64,000 bases of DNA from Monomorium pharaonis (GCF_013373865.1 NC_050469.1:23920046-23984045), one strand, 5' to 3'. Positions 37,501 through 52,500 are shown, numbered from the stretch's first letter. The notes: a model not told the origin generated them from the sequence alone. Made by a program: numbers and translations.

Positions 37501-40500
37501 ATTCAACAATGTAAAGCACGTTTGTGACATTCTTTTTAATTTCTATATATAAAACGGTATTATATAAAATGGTATTTTTGTTGAACCCCTTCTTATATCT
37601 AAAAAAAATGTGTTTTTTAATACGTTTATATATTCGATTTTTTACGCGTTCGTGTTGCATTTTTTGTCTTTGGCTTTACGCGTTGAATTTTGGTTCCAAT
37701 ACAATGGCCTCTCACAACCATCCCTGCGGCATTTTTCCCCCGAGACCGCACGCTTTCCCGACAGATTAACCCTTTAATGGAGTGGAAACGTGAATGCGCG
37801 CTTTGACATCGACGATTTTTTTACGCGAAACAGCGCGAGTGAATTCTTTGAGCGTGTGACTGGAAAATCTAACGTACGCCAACGTCTAATAAGCTGTAAA
37901 AATTCGAAACGTGCTTAAGATGACTTCAGGAATAAACCGCTGCACAAACGTGACGTATTTATTTACAGTTACAAGAAGAAATGTAGAAAACCGTTTTGAT
38001 GATTTCTTAGGTAACACAAAATGTTTGTTAACTTTTTTAAAGCTGTTTAAAGCTGAATATTTTTTGTTACATATAATATACATATGTACCTACATACTAT
38101 TATACATATATTTTAAAAGTTTTTAAAAGTACACTATAAATAAAAATTGCATCATTTTATAGATTATACATTTTTTCTATTTTACCATTAATTTTTTTCT
38201 TAAACAGTTAATACACCCACAAAAAACTATTAAATTTTAATAAAAAAAATCTTCTCTAAATGGTAATCAGTGTGTATTCACTGATTTGCAGAGTGACATA
38301 CTTAATAACTGAGATAACATAAGTGAGTATATAATACATTGTTTTTTCAGTGATTTTAATTAAAAAATTAATGTATTATTACTGAAATATCAGTGAATAT
38401 ATTTTACTGATTGATAATCTGATAATTGATTATAAATATGTCACCAAAAGTTTGTTTTTTTCACTGATTTCAATTTTTCACTGATTGTAATTTAGAAAAT
38501 ATTAATTTCACGTGTATCTTGACTTTGTCCCAAGCACATAGAGAAAAAGACACCTAGAAACAAAAAAACAAATCGTATAACTGGAACTGGTCGTTTTACA
38601 TCAGCGAAACGCTAGCCGAGAAATTCGATCTTTTTTTTTTCTGCTGGCGTGAAACTTACAGCGTGGAAAGGTGGCGTCGGTGCACGGTGCGTGCAAACGC
38701 GTCGCAAACGTGCGTGTGCGTGTAGCTACGCTTCTCCGCTCCGCCTTCGTTCCTCTCTGGAATTCGCGGACGCGACGTTTCTCGCGAGGAGCTATCCGCC
38801 AGGCAGGCCGCATTCCGGCCGGCCGGCCGGCGCGGCGATCGGCCCGAGCACGTTCCTCGCAAGCGAGAAAACCGCCGCAGGAATCGTTTTCAGGTCGTAC
38901 CGCAGGTTTATCTACCCGGCAGCGAATACCCGTGGAATACGAGGAGAGTGTCTCGTCACCGCGCGTCATTTCTGCGACGGCGCGCCAGATACACGTGACT
39001 CGCCGTAGGCGGCGTCGTTAAGGATTTTTAACGCTCGCGTAATCTCGCGGACGATGATGGTGGTGGTGATAATGATGATGATGATGATGATGATGCTGAT
39101 GATAATGATAATGATGGTGATGATGATGATGATCCTGCCGCTCCTCTCTCCGCGTCGTCGCGAGACACCCTTTCCGATTGTACTTCCGCTCAGGTGATGC
39201 GACTCTCGCGAAATGTCACTTCAACGTTCGCCACGGTCTCGCCATCATCACGGTGATTCTTTTCCGTTACGTAATATCGCGTTAACATCGCCTTCTTATT
39301 ATACGCGATCAACTCGGAATATAACGCGCGCCGGCCGATAAATCAAATCCGCAGGTGAAATTTATCGTAACTGTACCGCGGCGCCTTCGAAACGTGTTCC
39401 CCTTCGATAAATTCCAGTCTCCCAGGGTGGCAAAAACGCGAGTTTCATTATACGCGTGATATTTCCGCGTCGCGCCTGCACGGCGAAGAAAAACTTTTCT
39501 CTCGCGAAGCAAGTAGCGGGAAACGATCGTTTAGCACCTACCATCAAGGGGTACACGCGCGTCGTTGCACGTGCGTAGAACGTGGGGCGGGCACGCGACA
39601 CGATGGGAACGAGTGGCTGGATCATTAATTGCGCTTTGTAAGGGCCCGCATAGAGCGGGATCGCGCGCAATTTATCGCTTAATGTACACAACGTGAGCCG
39701 CGTCGCTGGCGTTACCGCGGCAACCGGGGTTTAGCTCTCGAGTGATCCGCAAGAAAAACGCTTTTCATGACGCGTCGCGCACGCTGCAGTTCTTGTAGCG
39801 GACGTATAACCCGCGACGAGCGGATAGGAAACACATAGCGCGAGAGAATTATGGGTGTAACGCGCGAGGGAAAGTTTTCCCTTCCCGGTCGGAACTTTGC
39901 GTAACTTGCAGTATCGCCCTCGACTGCACAATACGTTTTATATTGTGTCGCAACGGAAGGATAATTTCCAAGTTGCGCCTTAATCTCACCGGCGATTACA
40001 CGCGCAGGTTGGATACTGTCAGCAAACGGTTTTACAGCTGTTAACTTGATTACGGAAGCACATAGCAAAGTCTGAGACTTATTCATAGAATACACATAGG
40101 ATATTTCGTGTTTTAACTAGAAACTTTACTTTTGCTTTTTTTTAGAAGAACGTATATTGAAATGCCTCGTTTTGTTAATAATAACATACAGAATGTTTAC
40201 GTCTCGTTACAAATATCTTTTCATACTTTATTTGTCTGTGTTCAAAATGTTGCTAGTCTTATATGATAAGATATTAAACAAATTTTGTGAAAATACATAA
40301 AAATTATTTTTAAAGAAATCTTAAAGCAATTTGAGAATGAGAATTAATCGCAGATTTTAAGGAAACGAAACTTAAGTGCCTGCGACTTTGATATAAAAAG
40401 GGAGAAATTTCATACAGGCAACATCTAATTTTAACATATAATAAATGGTACATGGTATCGGCCGGATATTTTACCGGGACACATTCACTAAAGATCTTTA

Positions 40501-43500
40501 ATTTGACTTTAAAACAAACCTTTATCCTGTCTTCGATTCGGGGAGAAAAATTTATATTCAGGGTCGAAAGTAAGTATAGTTAAAGTTCTTCGAACAAGTG
40601 CCAATCGCTAATTACTGGCTGGCAAGACGCGTGCTAGTCTTTTATTCGCATAAGAAGGCATTCGATTTGCTCAACACAAGGCCAAATCGATTTCGACAGT
40701 ATTGACGACAGTTCACTCGGAGAATTTTAAATGAAAGAGACACAACAACGTGTGGTCACTTCCGGAATACTTTCCTGCCACAATCACGTAACACTCTCTG
40801 CGCAGGCTATCGATTCTCGAGACGTCCAATGTGCCGACCATATGTGTTGTTGTCGGCTTTGCTGCCAGCGGCGTAACCTTTGCGCGTATGTTCGTGCTCA
40901 TAGTGCGCATTAATTAGCGAGAGAGTCAATTAGAGCCGGACGCGAGGTTACGCAGTAGGTGCCATCGTGGTTAATTACTAGCTGGCGAGACGCGTGCCTG
41001 TCTTTGATTCGCATGAGAAGGTACTCGATGTACTGAATACAAGGTCAAATCGATTTTGATAATACATATTGGGTTGAGTTCCATTTACAAAATCTCCTTG
41101 AGGAAATTGAACTTTTATATTTAAAAAAAATGTTACAATAAATTTTTATCTGTTATCTATTCTATGCATTATTATTTCTTTACATGAAATAGATAAGATA
41201 TAATAATAATGTTAATTCACAAGATTTGTGCGAGAGCATATGAAAACTGTTTCTGAGATAATTTTCGAATAAGCCCGAATTTACTGTTAAAATTACTCTA
41301 CTTATTTCTATTAGGTTTGAGATTTATTAAATATAAGATTGATATTTTATATAAATTATTATATTTTTCAGTTTTATAAACTGCGTGTCGATGTGATTAT
41401 CGAACTTAAAACGCAATCGTAAAAAAACAAACTAGAATATCTAAAATTTATTTGAACATAAAATTTAATAACTATGAACTATAAACATTTTAAAAACGCG
41501 TTTAAAAACTGTAAAGAATTTATTGCGAAAAATAATATTATCACAGTTAAAATTTAAATTTAATGGAATTTTTCTATCGGTATGAATTCAGTGCTCTAAA
41601 ATATATTTAAAAAATACTATTTTTTTCTTGCATTAATTAATTTAAAATTAATATAAAATTTATAAACTAAGTAGATATCGTTGGTAATATTGATTTCTCA
41701 AAAAATACGTTTGACTAATCATTTGTAGAATTTACACTTCATAGAATCTACTCAATAATATTCAAAAATGAAAAATTTACTCGCAATTTTAGATTTACAA
41801 ATAGTGATATGTTAATTACTGTTATGCGACAAGATTTATTATAACATTTTTATGAAATGTGTTATTTAATTGTTATTATGATGTTACGCTATTCTTTTTA
41901 TTTAAAATTTTACTATCTCGCACAATGTTCCCAAAGATGATTAAGCAAGAAATTCTGATTAAAAAGTTCTTGACCGTCTGTGAATCATTTATTACGTTTG
42001 TAAAATAGTATTGAGATGACTAACCGAAAGAGAAATGTCAAGTCTCATTCCTCTATTAGGAATGAATCATTTTCTAAAGTGTCTTTTGATATTAATCAAA
42101 TTTTTCGTTAGATGTATGATAGCTTATAAGTAATACATTTTTATTTATTATTTGCATTGTACGTCTCATCGCATTATTATAAAAAATAATTTTCTTTCTT
42201 TTCAGTAAAATAATTCTATTTCGTAAACCTATAGTTTCGTAAACCTGGTCAGTATTTATAGACTGTTTTTATTTTAAGACCGTTTTGAATAATGTCTTGA
42301 AAATGCTGTTGCGACTCTATGGCCGATATTCATAGTTCGTTCTTATATTTATGATCGTCTTAAGTTTCTTTAGATACTATACGCATCATTTCATTGGCTA
42401 CAGAGTATCTGAAAATAAACTTAAAATAGCTTATTATTTAACCCTTGGCTGTCACATTGGATACAGTGTACCAATGCGTCGACTTAACAGTAACCACAGT
42501 AATCACATAAATTTTTAACTTAAAATATTTGAAATAAAAAAAGACATAATTTTTTGTAAAAACTGATTTTTTCTGTAAATTAAAATTTTCAAGACCGTTT
42601 TTTAACATGAACCTTTTCGAATTTTAACATTGTAATAATCAAATAATATTCTAAAAGGATTGTTGAAGTTAATTCTCAATTTGTTTGGTTACCATATCTC
42701 TGATAGTATTAAAATAGTGACCGTTTGAAAATCGAAATGGGTACCTATGGGAAACGCTGTACCTATGTGACAACGATGCGACTGGAGATAAGTGTCACAA
42801 CCGAGGGCTAAGATCGGACTATGAATACCGGCCCATGGATTAATTTATGAAATCTTAAGACTATACTTAGGGCGGTCCGAAATAACATAAGAATATATTA
42901 TGAATGCCGGTCTATAAGAATTTTTGGGGGACAAATGTTTGGGTATGGGAACCTCTCTTGTTAAATTCACAGGCATTCCTCGACAATATACTTGCGTGCG
43001 AGCGCGTGCACGGCGCGAGTAACGTAAGGCCCATATCCTAGGGGCACATACGCAATTATCTTCCCGGTTCTCTTGTCCGGTTCCGGGGGGGGGGGGGCAG
43101 GAAGGGACGAAAGGGGAAGGGAAAGAAGGGAAAGAGGTCGCGGGCGTGGTAGAGGCGAGAATCCCGATCTCGACGAAGCCGAAAGTCGTTTTGCTCTGCG
43201 GGCTCGTGCGCGCAGCGGCCTTCTCTGAGATCCTCAAGGACGGCGAAACGCATCGCCGGCTGCTCCGGCCCGAATGCCGTCGACACGAGGGGGAGAATCC
43301 GGCAAGGCCGACCGGCAACGTATTCTATTTCTTCTCAGCTCGGATTTTTTTTTCGATCGCGCTTGTGCCGACGAAAATAATTGCGTCGGACGCGGCGATA
43401 CGCGTCACGCGCGCGTCACTCTCCGGATGCAAGTTTCTTACTCAAATGCGGGAAAATTGTTAACTACGAGCAGCGATTATTATGTATTATTATTATTTTA

Positions 43501-46500
43501 GATCTGTTAGAATAATGCATGATACGAAAAGATTCAATTTCTCGAGAAATTTTAATTGGAAATGTTATTCGCGTATCCTCTTAAAATTATAGTTCAGAAA
43601 CTTGTTTTAGTTTAACAATATTCGCAATATTATCTCATTTTCGTCGTAATAGTTTTGTAATAGGAAAGCACGCAGGGATTGTTGAGTTTTTTCTTTAATT
43701 TTACCTGTTAAAAATCGTAATTAAAATATTTTTAGTAAGAAAACAACGGTTGATTTTATTGAGTTAGAAAAATGAATTTTTCTCAATCTAATTATTATTC
43801 TTGTGATATTATTTTTGTTTAACTTATAACTGTGTTTTAAGACTGAAATTCAGTGTATCATTTAATTAACTTAAAAAGATATATAAATTACACAAGAAAG
43901 TTTGTCTTTAATTGGTTGTGTTTCCACATATCAATCTATATTCTTTTATTATTATTTTTTTTATTTTAATTATTTTCTTATTTTCTTAATTTTTATTAAA
44001 ATTGTGGAGATTTGGATTTGCACTAAAGAATATGATTTTGTAGTGAAAAGTATAGAGTATAACAGAATACTATATATCAAAGTAGAATCCAACAATGAGG
44101 GTTTCTAACAGAGATTAACGGATCTGACTTTGAAGTCATATAATTATGGCTAATTGTATGCTTTCATATGTTTTTCTACGTTTTGATTTTATCTAAACCC
44201 TCATCCTTTCTCATGAAGGCTTGAGATCTGCAAAGGTGGAGTTACCAGACTATGTATATTTACATATATTTACAATTATGCATATTTGTATTTTTATTTA
44301 CATTCTGACAGACATTTTACTCACTCATTTAATCTTGAACATTATTTTTATATTCATTGTTTTTAAGAAATATACCTATTTGTTGGAAAATTATGATAAA
44401 AAATGTGCAATTTTTATATATCTGTAAACATATAATTAGTTATATGAATATACGATTTTACACAAAGTTAAATCCGTATAGGAAGAGAACGGTTTTGCTC
44501 TAACGTAATTATCTAACAATTTATCTAGGAAGATATAGATCTGAAAGTAATTTTGTTGAACTTGTAAAATAATTATGTAGGGCGCTCAAACTATAGTTGT
44601 TAAGTATTTCAAAACTTTGAAGCATTTGTTGAGCATCTTTGTTGAACATCGTACATAATTATCTTGATGTGATCCAACGAAATTATCTTCTATCACATTT
44701 TGCACACAAAACTATCATTTCCGTGTGACGTATATTATTTTAATAACTCTCTCTGGGTTCTCCAGGCGCGATTTCAAAAAATGGGAAAACATATATATAT
44801 ATCACAGCCGCGTATTTCCGAGGAATTTGCATGGAAAATAGGAACGTCCGCTGTGGTGGGCATTCGGGAATAATTGCGCCAGCAAATGGATGCGTCAATA
44901 ATTTCGTGCGTTTCGTTGAAAACGTGTTCTGTTCATTACACCACTGGCGTGTTGAATTTGTTCACCGCGCTGCGCCGTGCCGTATCGTGCGTTAATCACC
45001 CTCGCTTTCCTTGCTCGCCCGCTTATTAAACTCTTATCTACTCTTATCGGTATATGTCGTCGTCGCGGTCGTCGACGCTATTTTAGTACAGCATCCCTCG
45101 TCATCGTTCTTATTGGTCGCCGCTCACACGAATTCCCGGCATGTCCAGACGCCCTCGATCATCGCACGGCTCGATCCCTTTTCTTCTCCTTTGCTTCTTT
45201 TCCTCCTTTATCTCCTTCTCTATATCGTTTCTCCCTTATATACTTCGTGCTTTTGCTTTCTACGCGCGATTAGTTTCGCGCACTAAAGAGAAATGGTCGA
45301 TGCTCGTACGGTTAATAAATGCGCTCGATGCTATTTTCCACCTTGAAATTATATTGTGCTTTCTCGATGGGGAGTTCTGTACTCGAGGGTTAATCGACGC
45401 GTCGATATTTCATATATGGATTCTTTTTATTTCATATTTTGATTTTTATTAAATAACTCTGTGTGATTTATTTCACAGAGAACGCAATGTCCATCTATTA
45501 GCTTACGCTATGGGGAAAAAAAAAAAAACATGTGCGTATATATGCGTGTGTCGAAGGATTTATTTTTAACATCTCTATTTCGCGCGCCTCACTTTGTTTC
45601 TATTTTTTTTTTTATTCGTAAGTGACAATGAAATAAAGTGCGACGCGACCATGAGCGTGCGGATTTGGCTCACGAAGATGTAACACACGACAAGTGATGC
45701 GTCACACGTGAATGCGAGGCAGGTGTGATTCTCAAACACATCGCAGCCGAGATAAAAGGCTAAATATATACCGTCAGCACATCTTCTCGCTGTCGCATGA
45801 AGTAAATAAATGAACGGTGGCACTTCCGGATAAACGTATCGCTTTAGGGCCACACTTTACCGCTTGAACGTGCAATGAAATTATGTCTGGTAATCTTTTA
45901 CTCGTATCTTTAGTGCTGCCTCTATTAGCAAAGTTGGTAGAGCAGGAGGGAAGGCGAGAGAGGGGCTTAAAACTAACCGGATGTCCGGATTCACGAATCC
46001 GTGACGGATTTGGGTGAAAGAGACACATCCGGATTTATGACTCCCGTAGAGCGTATATTGTCTGAAACTGAAATGTCTGAATATGATATTTGCAGAATTA
46101 TTTTCTCGAAAGCCCTGCGAAAGAGCACGCGTTTGAAAGATACATATTTGAAAAACGGCATCAACTAACGTAATCAAAGTTTCAAGAAAGAGATGTTACG
46201 TGATTAAAGTTTATTAAATTTGCTTTATCATTTGCATATACAAAGTCTCCGTGATATAATTTCATTATCAGTTTAAATTTAAATATAATATACTTGACTA
46301 CGATATTTTTACTGTATGAAAATTTTTTAAAATTTTGTGATATTTTTTAAACATATTCGAAAAAACGTAGTTTTTACATTTTTAATGAATGAAAAAAATT
46401 GAAGCTGTGGAATATTCTTTATAATAATATTCCCAGAAAAAATATATATAACTTTTATATATATACGTTTATATATTTTGCTCGTACAATGTTATTGACG

Positions 46501-49500
46501 CCGATAGCTCATTAAAATGTAAGACTGAATGCATTAATATGCGATCTGACTCGTAATATTTTATAGACATGATTAAAGAAATTATTACATTTTAGCTAGC
46601 ATTTTGCTAGCTAGTATTTTATTATTATTTTTTCTCTTTCAGACTCTGGACTTCGACAGGGATGGTCTTACGAAGCTGAAGAAGGCTATCAAGGCTATTC
46701 ACAACTCTGGAAACGGTGAGTCGAGTATCATATAAATTTTCATTATACTTGCGACTTGATTTTACGATTGCGAGAATATAACAATCAGTTATCTCTTAGA
46801 AGTCCAAATTGATTTACGCCACAGAACGTAAAATAAACTGTCGTCTCGGTAACAGATAGAAATAAAATAAGTAAAGTTATATTTCCTGTGACATGTATAA
46901 CATTCGGTGTTAAGTTTTAAGGACAGATTCTTTGACCAGATTTGATCTTTTCTTAATTTAACAAATTCTATTATTCTTTCTTTATATATATTCTATTTGT
47001 TTTATGGAAATATGGAATTATACGTAAATGATTACTATATTAAATGTTCCTTAAGAAATCTTAGAGAGTATGGACATTGTTAACTTTGATTGCTCTGATG
47101 ACTTCGTCTCTTTGAGAGAAAAATCCTACTGTATACGTAGATCGTGGGCATTTAAATTATTAGTCACGCTAGACTCATGCGTATTGGATGAATAGACGAT
47201 ATTAATATTGATGATAGCGGCTGAATGTTATATTAAACATATCAGCAACGCCTACTACAAGCTGCGATAAAAATCGATAGTTGATACGGACTACCTACTC
47301 TTTATCTTTTGTATGTATAATACAAGAGTATTTTAATATCTCATCCGAAAGAGATTCGATCCATGTAAAATTAGAATCTAAAAAAAGCTCTGTTATAAAA
47401 ATACGTTAACATTCTATCAAATTTGAGTCATACATCATATATATCAAACTTTTTTTTTTAAATGCGATTATTTAGAAACAATCTGAACATTTGCTTTAAT
47501 GAAACTTATCAATTTATGGAGAATTGGAGATTAAATAAATCAGTGAAAGGAGAGGAGGAAAGACGGAGAGGAGACACTTTGGGGTTTATGAAATATATTA
47601 TAGAAGTACTTACGCGCGGCGTCTCGAGACAAACGCGAAATTCACTTGCCGCGTACGTATTTCCGGGCCACGTAATACCTGCCCGTACGTGCTCTAAATT
47701 TTACGGGCGTCAGAGTCCGGATTTTTATTGTACTCGAATGGGGGAGGGGGAGGGGGCAAGACGCGTCGGGTTCAACATCCTAGAGGGTCTATAGACTCGG
47801 GGACCCGAGAAATACCCCGAGAGAGCACCGTGCCGCTGACTTTTACGGGTCGGGGCTCGCAGTCGTCGCCGGGTTTTCGCCGCTTCTCCATCGGGGCAGA
47901 CAGATCGATTTCTCCGGCGCCCCCTTTGTTCCCTCGGCCAAGCGTAGGAGAGTCTGGCCTGCCGGGGGCTCGTATACCGCGAATGTCCTCGCGTTCTGGA
48001 GTCTGCGATCGGCATCTTTACGACCGAATGGTTATACGGTTCGCGCCCGCGAGTCTATGAACGAGCGGGCGATCAATAACGCGTCGTTGTCAGCGCTGTC
48101 GATATATCGCGCGCGCCGTAACGCTCGCGAAGAAACGCAAGAGCACGGCTGTTATTAGGCCTGCCTTCATTATTCATGTGCGGCACGACATATATACGCG
48201 CCGGGCGCGTAAAATATCGTCACAGTTGCCTTAGAATGTTCATATTTCCTGATAAAACTCGCGAACATCCTGCACGGCATCGACGTCCTCTCACGTGGAT
48301 GTTGGAAATCGCATTGCTCCTTCCGCGTAAACTTTTAACATACCTCCGCTCGCCGGGGCAAATAAATGCGCCGTCGAATCATTATTTTATAAAGTCGCGA
48401 GTGTACCGCGAAAGTTACGTGACTTTATCGCCGAACTCAATAAGTTATCATTTATCATGCACGCGTTTAGTTTTCCGCGCGCCTGTGCGCTCAATACGTG
48501 TATTATACTTATTTATAAATCTCATAGTTACGAAAGGGCTACAACGTGGGTTGTATAATCTCATCCCCTCACAGCCCAGTAGTCCGCAAGAATAGCAATA
48601 AGCAGCACGCACGTCGCACGCACGTACTCAATAACATTTTATCGGCGTGACGTTATATCGCGCGAGTGATCGTAAATTAAAGATCATAAATATATTACAT
48701 TTGTATTTATATCCGTATCACATGTATCAATGTTTACGACGCAAAGTCGTCGTACTTAATATATCGCATATCTCTCGCAAAATTATAGCTTTAATTAAAC
48801 CGCAATGAAAATGTGACTCGCACATTGCACGGAAAATGGCGGATCGCGGCGAGATATCGCGCCGGCTTGGATATCCCTATAGCAGGAATAAAACGGCAGC
48901 GCGTGCCGGGCCGCGCGGTTCTCGCGTTAGCCGCGAGACTAATGAGAGATTAAAGCGCCGTTTCCTTTCCACATCGGATCGATAACGCTCGCATTATTCC
49001 GCGAAAGTTGCGTGTTCAAGCCGTTCCTTCGCTTTCCACGGCGAGGCGTCTTCCGTTATATCTGTGGTTTCTGTTCTCAAGCGAATCCTTTCACGCGAAT
49101 TCTTTTCTTTTGAGAATCGCTTTGAAGAAATATTCTGATACAGAAAAATGTATTTTTAAGAAATATTTATACATATATGCACTGAAAAAAAAGAATGTTG
49201 TTTTAATTAAATTTTAGCTTGATTAAATTTCTCTTTAGTTCAAGTATTCTGTATTTAACTTGAATACATAAAATACTTGAACTTTAATTCAAATACTTAT
49301 ATATTTGACTGAAATAAAAGACTTGAATTTAAACAATTTAATCAAGTTAACAACTCTTTTCCTCAGTGTATATATATATTTTTCTTTATTATAACAAAAT
49401 TCATATATTTCTTAAAGCAGTAAAATCAAATATGTATGCTTGTATAAGAAATAATAATGTTGCCGGTGCTTCTCATTTTACGCTCTCAGTATTCTCTTAT

Positions 49501-52500
49501 AAATTTTATGCAAAAAATGACTTTTTGTTAATAATAAAAACATACATTAATTATAGTTTGTGCGATAAAAAAAACATTTATTTTATACGTATATTCACAT
49601 CTGATAAAAAATGATTTATTAGCAATGAAAATTTTATAGTTAAAAGTAATTTCGAAAAAAGCGATTTTAAAGTTTTACACAATATTATTTATTACACAAT
49701 AATTTTCACACATTATTTTCACCTAATATATTTATACAGATATTCTTCAGAGATTTTGTACTTAAAAAATGCAAAAAAATTCAAGAGTCGCAGACAGGAA
49801 TAGCCTCTTGAAGAGTCCTATTGCGAATTTCGCGTTGTACTTCCGTGTCCTATCATCTTGTAGCGATTGTCCACACCTAGATTGCGGCAAGGTGCTCATT
49901 CGGGACCGCCCGTTCGCAAATATTATCCCAAGCGCGAGGCAAGCCTGAGCAAACATGCCGAAGATGTTGTTCCTTCTGAATTGAACTTCGAGTTACGGAT
50001 CTCTCATGACGCAACGAGCAGGTAGCCGTGGCGCGAAATTGCTTCCTTAGGTCGCGAAACGCCGTTGACGACCTTACAACCACGTGGTAGGATACTGCTG
50101 TAATTGTCGAGAGGTCTGTGGACAGTCTGCAATTATATCACGTAATGGGAAGACACCCCGTGGGAGCCTAGCATTATAAAACTGTCTCTTTTGACGAGGT
50201 AGCATTTATTTCTGTCATGCACTTCAAACGAGCCGCGCCGACACATGTGTGCAATATTTTATCAAAATATTTTAGATAATAAGCGATAATCATCATGTAC
50301 ATTTATTTAATATAATTGGTTGGTGTTTAAAATCTTATTAATCTAGCTAAGATTAGCATTTATATATTTTATATAATGTAAATGTCATTATCATATTGCC
50401 GATTGAAAAATTGAAAAGAGTGATATGTACGAGTGATTTTAATAAAAAAAATTTATTTCTTACATTTCTTATAGTTTCATATTATTTTTGTAAAATTTCT
50501 TATAACAAAACATAGTAATTTTCCGGGAAAGATAAAAAGTGAAATTTATTTGTCAGGGCGTATCATAAATATCCCTAAATGTCTTTGTTGGCAAAGATGA
50601 CTGAAATTGCATAACTTGTTTTCCATTCAATAGAATTCGAGAAATAACACACAATGACGTTGAATTTTAAATTACAAGAAGTTTCGTAAAATCTAATGAC
50701 TGATTTTAAATAGTTCTTTCGAAATACTCCATTCTCTCTCCAGGTTTATAGTTTACTTGTCACTCACTTTACTGATTTTACTCGTTTATCCTTGTGCTCA
50801 GTGTAATCCTTTCCTTACCGCAACCTCTTCATCGCCCACGAAGGTTCTCGTCTTCGTCGTTATGCTTCATTAGTTCGTAATCGCGGGAAATCTACCCTAC
50901 GTTAATTGTCACCTTATCTACCTCATATCACATTGCTTATCTCTATTAAGACTGTTATTATGATCCTCTAAAAATAAATATCGCATTACCAACATGTTCA
51001 ATTAATATAAAAGAAAATGAATCGAACAGTTAATAACTGTATGATGAATCCTGTATGATGAAACTGTAGGATGTTTGTGACTTTACGTATGCGGGATATT
51101 CCAAAATTAGTGATTCAAAATAGTTTTCTAAAAATAAAATAAAAAAGTTATTTTGGTAAATTTTTATCTCAAAAAACTGTTTGAAATAAAAATAACTATT
51201 TTGCTTAACTTTCGAGAACATTTTTGCCGTAGTATCTTAAACGTGAGTTACGGGACACTGCATAATGTAACATATGTAATTATATATAATATATATATAT
51301 ATTTTTTTTATATATTACATGATTACTATTGTGTTTTTGATTATTATAGTGTAATATATTGTTTAAATTTGTAATCATTTAGCGAAATTATCTCGTTATA
51401 TTAATGTTCTTTTATTGTTTATCTTATAAATGTTAGATTTTAAATATTGCTCTACTTACACAAACATTAATAACGTTCACAAAAAAACTTTGATATTTCA
51501 AAATTAAATAATAATGTGAGAGCAAAAAAGATTCCAACAAAAGGTCTTATCCAATAAAGGAAATCAATTACTTAGCGGTATTTTCACAGGATTAACGAAA
51601 CATTGAAAACGTTCCTCGCAGCACTTTCCAAGAATAATAATCACTGCGATAGAACAACGAATCGCTGATCGAAACGCGATATACTAAACGCTCGTGTTTG
51701 TTTATCCGCGGCGCGTTGAATTTTTTTACGAGTCCGGACGATCTCTCGGGCCATTTTTCACCCGTCAATCGACCCCTGGAAATCGCAACTCCATCCGTAT
51801 CGGACCGGTCAGCATTATTTCCGCGTCGGGTCACAATGGACCACTTTTCTCTCGATATGCCATTAATTCCTCGCCTCTCGCCCGCGATTTTTTCTCTACT
51901 TGTCCATCCTTTCTCTCTCTCTTTCTCTCTCTCTTTGCGTTTCTTTCTCTTGTCTTCGGTCGCTATACCTGACGATAGACAGGATGTATCGCTCCGAGTA
52001 CCCCGGGCGCGAATCGCATGCCGTGACGCGTGTGTTGTCCGTCCCTTGGAGACAATGGGCCCGCGGGAGCACTCGTGCGCTCCGATATTCTCGGAACTTT
52101 CGAGCGGAAGTTCTCCGACACAACAGACAGCGGGAACGCTGGTATTCAATCGTTTTGCGGGAACAGGTTACAAAAACAAATTTTTGACAATGAAATAAAT
52201 ATATATAAATACGGTTTTACTGAAATATCTAAAATAGCCAGATAGGAGTATAAAACGCAATTTTTTTTATTGAAACGTCAAAATAATTAGATATGTATGC
52301 CGCTCAAAACTTTTTGTAGCATTGTTTATTATACTTCAGCGTCCTGCATAATTATTTTGATGATCCGATAAAATTATTATCAGATTTGCATCTCGTTAAA
52401 TCTGCAGCTACTTTAGCAAAAACGTTTAATAAAAAAAAGATCAAACGGATCAAACTGTATAATTTGTATGATATGCACTGCTCATAAATGTCTCTCGCTG

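Larger units (their letters stand above)
21836..46642 (+). other. Asap intron 1
   Basis: 24.8 kb without a supported gene on either strand. Long AT-rich tracts alternate with CpG-rich blocks, roughly 23460-24060, 25820-26400, 27900-28260, 31100-31650, 38600-40000 and 42960-43450. It holds most of the repeat structure of the window: MITE-like copies, a diverged 400 bp repeat pair, a fold-back, a direct duplication and microsatellites. The CpG-rich blocks might be enhancers or alternative promoters, but that is inference. Confidence 0.9.

Noticed and set aside
38601..39021. Four overlapping frames of 68-122 codons on both strands
   Set aside because: Same-locus openness on both strands reflects CpG-rich composition. 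Kept only as a possible regulatory block.
42845..43463. 157-codon minus-strand frame and 105-codon plus-strand frame
   Set aside because: They overlap antisense in a CpG-rich block with a G13 run, and the minus-strand frame extends into transposon terminal repeats. Not gene-like.
45977..46040. Repeated CCGGAT with a small hairpin (CGGATTCACGAATCCG)
   Set aside because: Short and imperfect, with no wider structure. Could be chance in a mixed-composition stretch.
51592..52198. 185-codon minus-strand frame overlapping a 166-codon plus-strand frame
   Set aside because: Both strands are open because of high GC and (CT)n sequence. No domain, splice context or homology was recognised.
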